Part shown: positions 1-5,412 of the stretch, piece after piece | Layout: each line of letters starts with the position of its first letter | Position numbering within the stretch: the first letter of the stretch is position 1 | DNA from: Chloroflexota bacterium | Lineage (GTDB): Bacteria > Chloroflexota > Anaerolineae > Anaerolineales > UBA4823 | Assembly: GCA_030636125.1 (NCBI GenBank) | Contig: DAOVXM010000219.1 | Span: 1 to 5,412 of the forward strand | Length of the DNA stretch: 5,412 bases | Reading direction: 5' to 3' | Notes under the pieces: model-generated | The model's input: only the letters and a program-made list of their open reading frames with translations | Told to the model about the DNA's origin: nothing | Databases searched by the model: none | Program-made: the position numbers and the translations under genes

Positions 1-1107
1 CGGGTGGGCGCGGATGATGAACAGGGTTTCTGGATGCAAGCGAATCAAATCCAGCACCAGGTCAAGCCAAACAAACATGTGAGGGAACATTTGATTGGCA
101 TGCACCTGGCTGGTGTCATAAACAACGTTGGTGAACACCGGCACAATCTGTTGGAACTGGGCAGCTTTATGTTGGAAATCCTCATCCAAGCCGCGCATCT
201 CAGGCCAAAAGCGGATGCCAGCCATCGTGAACTTGCCCTGGAAGCGCTGTTCTAAATAGACGTCCAGACGTTCTTTTTGTTCGGGACTGAGCTCGAATTT
301 ATCAGGGATGTGTATCGGATATGCAGTGGCATCGCCATCGGTGAAGAATCCAGAATTAGGTTGAAAGCCCACTTCGTGTGTAATCACTCTGATACCGTGA
401 TTTTGAGCAACCCAACGGGCTGTCGCTTCCGGGTACATAATGCCGTTGAAGATAAGAACCGCGAATGGCTGCTGGTCATCAATAAACGCAGCAAATTCTC
501 TTGCAATGTTATGAGCCGAAAGGATGTATTCGCGCACTAAATAGCGGGTTTTGTCGTCGTCAGGCAGGTTGTGGCGCCGTAAAGCCCAGCGAACTGAAGG
601 TAGAACCAGACGACCAAGGGGGAGTGATGAGTTTGAAGATTTGGATTGTGAATCTCGAGTTGTGGGTGAAGGTGTTGCCAGGTATTCAAAATCACTTAAC
701 TCATTGATACTCAAGGTACGTAACTTTTTTATAAGGGTGTCATCCTGTTTGTATTCGAACCACTGGGCATTGGAACCGGCGTAAAGACGACGTGATTGTG
801 CTATGCATGCTTTGCAGGGAGGAGGTGATTTGTAATCTGCGCGGTTGGTGCCCAATACGCAGTGGCTCATCCCTGAGCGGCATACATAGTGCACAACCGG
901 AATCCCGGTCAAGTGTAGGCTCCAACTGGTTAGAAGCGAAAATGCCGCGTTAAGGCTAAGCCCTTGCAGGCGAGTGGATGCGTTAAAGAACACTATCGGT
1001 TTGGAGCTTGCTTCCCGACTTTTTTGAACAGCGATTTGGCGCGCCAGGTTGGAAATTCGGCGCCGGTTTAGCCATTCACCATATCTTGTGTTCAAGTAAG
1101 AATTCAT
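1..1107 (-). CDS. Capsule-polysaccharide-biosynthesis-like protein (probable glycosyltransferase), 3' end beyond window
   Basis: The minus frame is open from an ATG at 1107-1105 to base 1 with no stop, giving 369 residues of an incomplete protein. The first ~130 residues start with a strand and nucleotide-binding-like turn (PIVFFNAS, 37-44) and carry four cysteines (C76, C83, C98, C101). A Ser/Thr/Pro-rich, probably flexible linker follows at about 145-165. A second part has VLIFNGIMYPEATARWVA (217-234), GIRVITHEVGF (238-248), a long helical stretch, VPVFTNVVYDTS (322-333) and, at the cut end, HPETLFIIRAHP. This last pattern resembles the start of the C-terminal Rossmann half in capsule synthesis (PF05159-like) and GT-B transferases. 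I infer a cytoplasmic glycan-assembly enzyme, possibly the transferase that uses the CMP-sugar made by the upstream genes; donor and acceptor cannot be read from sequence. Its start overlaps the preceding stop as ATGA, so translation is probably coupled. The class is fairly likely; transferase activity is inferred. Confidence 0.8.
   Translation of the reverse strand, partial: MNSYLNTRYGEWLNRRRISNLARQIAVQKSREASSKPIVFFNASTRLQGLSLNAAFSLLTSWSLHLTGIPVVHYVCRSGMSHCVLGTNRADYKSPPPCKACIAQSRRLYAGSNAQWFEYKQDDTLIKKLRTLSINELSDFEYLATPSPTTRDSQSKSSNSSLPLGRLVLPSVRWALRRHNLPDDDKTRYLVREYILSAHNIAREFAAFIDDQQPFAVLIFNGIMYPEATARWVAQNHGIRVITHEVGFQPNSGFFTDGDATAYPIHIPDKFELSPEQKERLDVYLEQRFQGKFTMAGIRFWPEMRGLDEDFQHKAAQFQQIVPVFTNVVYDTSQVHANQMFPHMFVWLDLVLDLIRLHPETLFIIRAHP
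1104..1107 (-). promoter_or_regulatory. ATGA stop/start overlap (translational coupling)
   Basis: On the minus strand the last codons of the synthase fusion read GAA AAA GGA TGA, and the ATG of the downstream capsule-type gene shares bases with that TGA. The only purine-rich stretch (AAAAAGG) abuts the ATG, too close to act as a normal Shine-Dalgarno site. Re-initiation by ribosomes finishing the synthase is the simplest reading. This also supports co-transcription and the chosen start. Confidence 0.85.
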
Positions 1108-3029
1108 CCTTTTTCAATTGAAGCGGGTTTAGCCAAAGCTTCGAAGTATGCATCAGAGAGTCGTCCTATCGCGATAATGAAACCTTCCCCTTGGCGTTGA
1201 TGACCACGCCATATCTCGGGGATCATGGTTCCCCGGTAGTCGCCAAGCACTCTGAAGAAATGCACCCAATCAATCGTGCCTTCTCCAATTTGTAGACCCT
1301 CACCATCCAAACCAGCACCGTCTGATAGGTGCAGGTGCCTGATATAGGGGAGTAGAACCTTAAGCTGATCGTAAAAGTCGACTTTAGCCCAGTTGCAATA
1401 CAGCTTGTGATGGGAAGTGTCGTAGCACATGTCGAGACCTAATGGGACTATAAAATCACGAATTTCATTTGCGTCCATGAAAGCGTTAGTCAGCCATTGT
1501 CCGCCGAAATACCAGGGATGTGGCGGCAGGTTTTCCAGGAGCAACTCCACCCCTTCAAAATCAAGCTCATCAACCGATCGGTGCAGGTTGTCATACAATG
1601 CCTCCCGGTCAGAAATGGGGTGGTCGAGGCTCATCGCCCCGGGATGGACAATCACCTTAGGGATACCGACGAAATGGAGGGCAATTTCACGGGTGAGGTC
1701 AATCGCTTTCTGTATTAATGCCAGCGATCCGAGTCGATGGCTCTCATCAAGCGAACACAGGTCTACCAAAGAGCGATCCCAGAATTCTGGCGCATGAACG
1801 ACTAACTTTAAAGGATGTTCATCGCCCTCTGTGAAGTTTTCCCCCGGATAGGGTTCATCTAGATCCTGGTCGGTGAAGTGAAATTCCAACATATGGGGTT
1901 GATAGATTAACATATCCTGGAAATCGAGAAAACGAACCGTGAAGCCGTAATCCATAGGTAGCACATGCTCCAGGTCGAGAGCGATTTTAATCCCAAGGTC
2001 CCGGTCTAAGAACGGTTCTTCTTCTTCGATAACGCGATCGACTTTCCGTCCAATTAGCTCATGATATTTTTGGGGTGAAAGCCCTAAAGCAGGTCCTTTG
2101 ACCGCGACCAACTCGGCTGTGATGGTTTCTCCGGGCTGAATGTTCCGTGTTGCCACAAGGCTTTTTGCCAGCACTTCCCGGTTGAGTATTTCGCCGCGCG
2201 AGATGAACTTTTCTTCACCGGTGCCTAATGCCTGGTCTACTTGTTGGATGTCGCGCACCATTTTTCCGAAGCCTTGTGGTTCCAGGCTGGCGGCGTGGTC
2301 GGGACCATCCATCGTACGGTCGAGGGTCAGATGCCGCTCTATAATGCTGGCGCCGAGTGCCGCGGCAACTGTGGACACAGCTATGCCGCGTTCGTGCCCC
2401 GAGTATCCAACCGGCACGTCGAAGCGGCGAAGTTGATCCATGAACCGCAGATTGATGTCTTCAAAAGCAGCCGGGTAGGTGCTGTTGCAGTGCAGCAGGG
2501 CAAATTCCGCACCGCGCTCTTTGAGAAAATCTACTGTGAACTCAACCTCTTCCATGCGTGACATGCCTGTGGAGAGGATGAGTGGTTTTTTCTTTTGAAT
2601 CAGGTGGTCAAGGAGCGGTATGTTTGTCAGATCAGCAGATGCGACTTTGTAGGCAGGCACATTCAAGGTCTCGAGGAAATCAGCGCTTTCAGTGTCAAAT
2701 GCAGAACACAAAAAGGTTATGTCTTTTTCACGGCAGTAATCAGCTATCTTATAAAAAGCTTCGTTGGGGAGTTCCACACGCTGCAAGATTGGTAGAAGAT
2801 AGCGCAGGGTTTTCTCACCGGCGTTAGGGTTGCGCAAATATTTTTTGGCATAGAGTTTGTCAAGATTTCGCTTCTGGAATTTGACAGCATCCACCCCGGC
2901 GTCCACTGCAACATCTATCAATTGGAGTGCCAGTTCAAAAATCCCATTATGATTGACACCAATCTCGGCAATGATGTAGGTTGGGTGTTTGTCACCGATC
3001 AGGCGATCGCCGATTCTTATCTCGGGCAT
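1104..3029 (-). CDS. neuB: NeuB-family nonulosonate synthase fused to a xylose-isomerase-like TIM barrel
   Basis: This is a 641-residue, two-enzyme protein. Residues ~1-270 are a NeuB barrel, which condenses PEP with a six-carbon sugar to a nine-carbon alpha-keto acid. Visible motifs are IIAEIGVNHNG (E22), VKFQK (K50, K53), KVASADLTN (128-136), STGM (153-156), HCNSTYP (N182, Y185), YSGHERG (H212) and ERHLTLDRTMDGPDH (H233, D244). The two histidines match the Mn ligands of meningococcal NeuB. Residues ~285-345 are a SAF/antifreeze-like domain with KGPALGLSP in place of the usual KRPGxGxSP. Ordinary NeuB ends near residue 350. Here ~290 more residues form an AP-endonuclease-2/xylose-isomerase-like barrel with candidate metal ligands H412, H462, E499, D537, H540/H541, H567 and E605. 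The ATG has a strong GGAGGT site upstream. The exact sugar (Neu5Ac, legionaminate, Kdn or other) cannot be told, so the symbol marks family only. The barrel's reaction is unknown; an epimerase or isomerase is plausible. Confidence 0.92.
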   Translation of the reverse strand: MPEIRIGDRLIGDKHPTYIIAEIGVNHNGIFELALQLIDVAVDAGVDAVKFQKRNLDKLYAKKYLRNPNAGEKTLRYLLPILQRVELPNEAFYKIADYCREKDITFLCSAFDTESADFLETLNVPAYKVASADLTNIPLLDHLIQKKKPLILSTGMSRMEEVEFTVDFLKERGAEFALLHCNSTYPAAFEDINLRFMDQLRRFDVPVGYSGHERGIAVSTVAAALGASIIERHLTLDRTMDGPDHAASLEPQGFGKMVRDIQQVDQALGTGEEKFISRGEILNREVLAKSLVATRNIQPGETITAELVAVKGPALGLSPQKYHELIGRKVDRVIEEEEPFLDRDLGIKIALDLEHVLPMDYGFTVRFLDFQDMLIYQPHMLEFHFTDQDLDEPYPGENFTEGDEHPLKLVVHAPEFWDRSLVDLCSLDESHRLGSLALIQKAIDLTREIALHFVGIPKVIVHPGAMSLDHPISDREALYDNLHRSVDELDFEGVELLLENLPPHPWYFGGQWLTNAFMDANEIRDFIVPLGLDMCYDTSHHKLYCNWAKVDFYDQLKVLLPYIRHLHLSDGAGLDGEGLQIGEGTIDWVHFFRVLGDYRGTMIPEIWRGHQRQGEGFIIAIGRLSDAYFEALAKPASIEKG

Positions 3030-3095
3030 GAAATACCTCCGTAGTAAACGTAAGGAGTGGTGTGGGTGCGGATGAAATTGATATTTATTGGTTAA
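3030..3095 (-). other. 66-base spacer between cytidylyltransferase and synthase genes
   Basis: This is the longest gap between genes in the window. Apart from the Shine-Dalgarno site next to the synthase start it holds an A/T-rich half (about 3077-3095) and a C-rich half on the minus strand. I see no inverted repeat followed by a T run and no convincing -35/-10 pair, so it is read as an internal operon spacer. A weak internal promoter in the A/T-rich half cannot be excluded. Confidence 0.5.
3035..3040 (-). promoter_or_regulatory. Shine-Dalgarno site of the synthase fusion
   Basis: The minus strand reads GGAGGT followed by ATTTC and then the ATG at 3029, about 5 bases of spacing. It is the strongest ribosome-binding site in the window and fixes the start of the synthase fusion, which agrees with NeuB proteins starting about 20 residues before the AEIGxNHNG motif. 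Confidence 0.8.
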
Positions 3096-3866
3096 TTACA
3101 GATGAAATCCAAGATCAGCGAACGTTATTTCCCCGCTTTCGAGCAGACGTTCAGCGCGCCGCCAATCATCGGGGGAATCAATGTCGATCCACTCACTTGG
3201 GTCGATGATCAAGGGCAATATACGGTCACCAGTCATGGAATATTTACCTGTGATAGTATCCGCCCAGGTTGCATCGACGTAGCCAGTTTGCCAATAGACA
3301 TCGGGTAGGGACTGACGGGGCATATTGTATGGTTCTGGAAAATCTATCTCCGTAAAAGGTTGCATCAAGCCATCTTCGTTGATGCGCCACATTTTGAATG
3401 GATTTTGGAAGGGGACGCACACAGTTCGAACAGCATCAGCATCCGGTTGCTCAATCAATCGATTGACAGCCTGGTCGATATGCCAGACCCGCCGGAAGGG
3501 TGAGGTGGGTCGTAGTTGAACGACGATCTCAGGTTGATAATTTTCGTGCTCAGCAAGCCAATCCAGAGCATGCTGAAAGACTGGCAGGTCCGGCGTATCG
3601 TCTTGAGAGAATTCATGAGGTCGAATAAAGGGAACCTGTGCGCCAAACTGCCTGGCAATCCCGGCAATTTCATCATCGTCTGTGGACACGATGACTCGTG
3701 TTACGGTTTCAGCTGCTAAACCAGCAGCAATGCTGTAAGCCATCAGAGGATGCCCTGCGAAGGGGCGGATATTCTTGCGCGGGATGCTCTTCGATCCACC
3801 ACGGGCAGGAATGAGGGCTAAGACTTCAGTCTGGGCAGATTGATCTAAATTGTTCGCGGTTACCAC
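3096..3866 (-). CDS. neuA: Acylneuraminate (CMP-nonulosonate) cytidylyltransferase
   Basis: This 256-residue protein, near the usual size of single-domain CMP-sialate synthetases, activates a nine-carbon acid with CTP to give CMP-sugar and pyrophosphate. The nucleotide-binding signature IPARGGSKSIPRKNI lies at 19-33 (Ser where Gly is usual before IPRKN). VIVSTDDDEIA (58-68), VQLRPTSPFR (116-125) and the metal-binding type motif WIDIDSPDDW (226-235) follow in family order. The GTG start at 3866 has a GGAGG site 9 bases upstream, inside the end of the SDR gene, and overlaps that gene by 7 bases, so the two are probably coupled. The ~12 residues before the core strand (VLALIPARGG) are a normal short leader. 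Instead of the common NGAIY-type segment it has DVYWQTGYVDAT (189-200), as in a subset of relatives. This may tune sugar choice, so the substrate may be Neu5Ac, legionaminate or another acid. Confidence 0.93.
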   Translation of the reverse strand: MVTANNLDQSAQTEVLALIPARGGSKSIPRKNIRPFAGHPLMAYSIAAGLAAETVTRVIVSTDDDEIAGIARQFGAQVPFIRPHEFSQDDTPDLPVFQHALDWLAEHENYQPEIVVQLRPTSPFRRVWHIDQAVNRLIEQPDADAVRTVCVPFQNPFKMWRINEDGLMQPFTEIDFPEPYNMPRQSLPDVYWQTGYVDATWADTITGKYSMTGDRILPLIIDPSEWIDIDSPDDWRRAERLLESGEITFADLGFHL

Positions 3867-4726
3867 GTAGTCCAGCCTCCATCCACAACCAAGTTTGCAC
3901 CAGTCATGTATGAAGATGCATCTGAAACCAGGTAGAGCAATGCGCCGTTCAATTCGTCTTTGTTTGCCATGCGACCTAAAATGGTGCGCGTGGAATACAC
4001 TTCTACAAAAGTCTCATCGTGATCGTTATACACACCACCTGGAGTGAGAGCATTGACACGTATGTTCTTGCCAGCGTAATATGCCGACAAATAGCGAGTC
4101 AGTCCCAAAATCCCGGCTTTAGTAACGGAGTAATAAGCCGGTTTGAATTGGCTGGGTTGGTCTGGACGACGGTAGATGCGCTGATCTGGGCCGTTCAATC
4201 CGTAAATCGAGGATATATTAACTATAACCCCACTCCCCTGGTCTAACATTGGGATAGAAGCTGCTTGGCAGCACAGAAAAGCACCTGTAAGATTTACCCT
4301 GAGAGCCGTGTTCCAGGCCTCCAGCGGGTAATTTTCAAACGCGGTTTGCAGTTCAGCATTGGGAGACCGCTCTGTGGTAGTAAATATATGTTCAGGGTCA
4401 AATTTAGGGTCGAGAGCTGCGCTGTTGATCAAGATATCCAGTCGACCGAAAGTATCTAAAGCTGCCTCGACCATTTTTTGAACGGATGTCAGGTCGCCGA
4501 CATCGGTTTCCACAGCAAGGGCAGCGCTTCCGTGATTGATGAGCTCTTCACTCAGGTCTTGTGCAGAGCTTATGTTCAAATCGGCGATGACCACACTGGC
4601 GCCAGCCTCTGCTAAGGTGCGGCAGAATTCAGCGCCAAGCAAGCCAGCGCCGCCGGTAACAACAGCGACCTTAGCGGTTAAGTTGAATTTTTCCCAAATA
4701 AGGGGTTGTTTGGACGAGTTGGGCAT
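3860..4726 (-). CDS. SDR-family oxidoreductase, PtmA-like, of the nonulosonate cluster
   Basis: This is a 288-residue classical short-chain dehydrogenase/reductase, slightly longer than the usual ~250. The Rossmann glycine motif TGGAGLLG is at 24-31. The acidic D49 ending beta-2 (VVIADL) favours NAD over NADP. DV at 75-76, NSAA (101-104, a variant of NNAG), N145, S173 in NISSIYG, and the Y199/K203 pair in YYSVTKAG complete the catalytic tetrad. RVNALTPGGV (223-232) and the closing SSYMTGANLVVDGGW are standard. Extra loops at ~105-133 and 178-195 (GPDQRIY) resemble the PtmA-type SDRs found beside CMP-legionaminate genes. Family knowledge therefore suggests a sugar or sugar-phosphate redox step in precursor synthesis, but the substrate is inferred. 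The gene lies 33 bases after the APS kinase stop and overlaps neuA by 7 bases. No clear Shine-Dalgarno site precedes the ATG, but no better start exists before the glycine motif. Confidence 0.9.
   Translation of the reverse strand: MPNSSKQPLIWEKFNLTAKVAVVTGGAGLLGAEFCRTLAEAGASVVIADLNISSAQDLSEELINHGSAALAVETDVGDLTSVQKMVEAALDTFGRLDILINSAALDPKFDPEHIFTTTERSPNAELQTAFENYPLEAWNTALRVNLTGAFLCCQAASIPMLDQGSGVIVNISSIYGLNGPDQRIYRRPDQPSQFKPAYYSVTKAGILGLTRYLSAYYAGKNIRVNALTPGGVYNDHDETFVEVYSTRTILGRMANKDELNGALLYLVSDASSYMTGANLVVDGGWTTW
3876..3880 (-). promoter_or_regulatory. Shine-Dalgarno site deciding the GTG start of neuA
   Basis: GGAGG on the minus strand lies inside the last codons of the SDR gene, 9 bases before the GTG at 3866. 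No ATG in the same frame lies near the expected N terminus, and the spacing is normal, so GTG is the favoured start. Confidence 0.7.
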
Positions 4727-4759
4727 CTAATAAATTTAAGTGGTGATACGTTTGATTGT
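4727..4759 (-). other. 33-base spacer between the APS kinase stop and the SDR start
   Basis: The spacer is A/T-rich near the SDR ATG (TTAAATTTATTAG on the minus strand). It contains neither a purine-rich ribosome site nor a hairpin terminator, so read-through transcription is expected. Its shortness supports one operon. Confidence 0.5.

Positions 4760-5412
<653 letters not shown>

Noticed and set aside
4..784. Several plus-strand open frames of 60-90 codons on the left side
   Set aside because: They lie opposite one continuous 369-codon minus-strand frame with recognisable transferase-like motifs, overlap one another, and resemble no family. They are shadows of that gene.
740..925. Minus-strand 61-codon frame inside the capsule-type gene
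   Set aside because: It is in a different frame from the long open gene on the same strand, which reads through the region with sensible protein sequence. No ribosome site or family likeness.
1429..1797. Plus-strand 122-codon frame opposite the TIM-barrel half
   Set aside because: It is antisense to the conserved metal-ligand motifs of the barrel, Ser/Arg-rich as expected from reverse reading, and has no recognisable domain.
2030..2060. Possibility that the synthase and TIM barrel are two genes joined by a sequencing error
   Set aside because: The junction after DRDLG (near residue 346) is in frame, with no homopolymer run at the join and no start codon plus ribosome site there, so a true fusion is the simpler reading.
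3070..3095. Possible internal promoter for the synthase gene in the A/T-rich spacer
   Set aside because: No TTGACA-like box at proper distance from a TATAAT-like box on the minus strand, and the short spacing to the flanking genes fits an operon.
4727..4759. Terminator between the APS kinase and SDR genes
   Set aside because: No stem-loop of useful length and no T run follows on the minus strand.

Overview
The window is the middle-to-end part of a single minus-strand gene cluster, read from right to left. It contains five coding regions, with no convincing promoter or terminator and no RNA gene, mobile element or CRISPR array. Base composition is moderate, roughly half G+C by eye. The protein sequences, especially the APS kinase variant usually seen fused to ATP sulfurylase and the fused sialate-synthase-type enzyme, look like those of an environmental bacterium. 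Chloroflexota (Anaerolineae-like) is my best guess, but this is only an impression of protein style and is low confidence.

Layout in transcription order: (1) 5412-4760, an adenylylsulfate (APS) kinase domain whose frame stays open through the right edge, probably the C-terminal half of a Sat-CysC fusion; (2) 4726-3860, an SDR oxidoreductase resembling the PtmA type found in nonulosonate loci; (3) 3866-3096, an acylneuraminate (CMP-sugar) cytidylyltransferase, overlapping the SDR end by 7 bases and starting with GTG; (4) 3029-1104, a 641-residue protein joining a NeuB/SAF nonulosonate synthase to a xylose-isomerase-like metal TIM barrel; (5) 1107-1, the first 369 codons of a large protein resembling capsule-polysaccharide biosynthesis transferases. 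Gene 5 starts in an ATGA overlap with the gene before it and runs off the left edge.

Together the genes suggest synthesis of a CMP-activated nine-carbon (sialic/legionaminic-like) acid and its use in a surface glycan. The synthase makes the alpha-keto acid from a six-carbon sugar and PEP, and the cytidylyltransferase activates it. The SDR and the fused TIM barrel probably prepare or modify the sugar, and the capsule-type protein may assemble it. The APS kinase would add PAPS supply, hinting that the glycan is sulfated, although no sulfotransferase lies in the window.

The most notable points are the synthase-TIM barrel fusion with an apparently intact metal site, loss in its SAF domain of the arginine that reads the N-acetyl group in classical NeuB, and a four-cysteine motif near the N terminus of the capsule-type protein.
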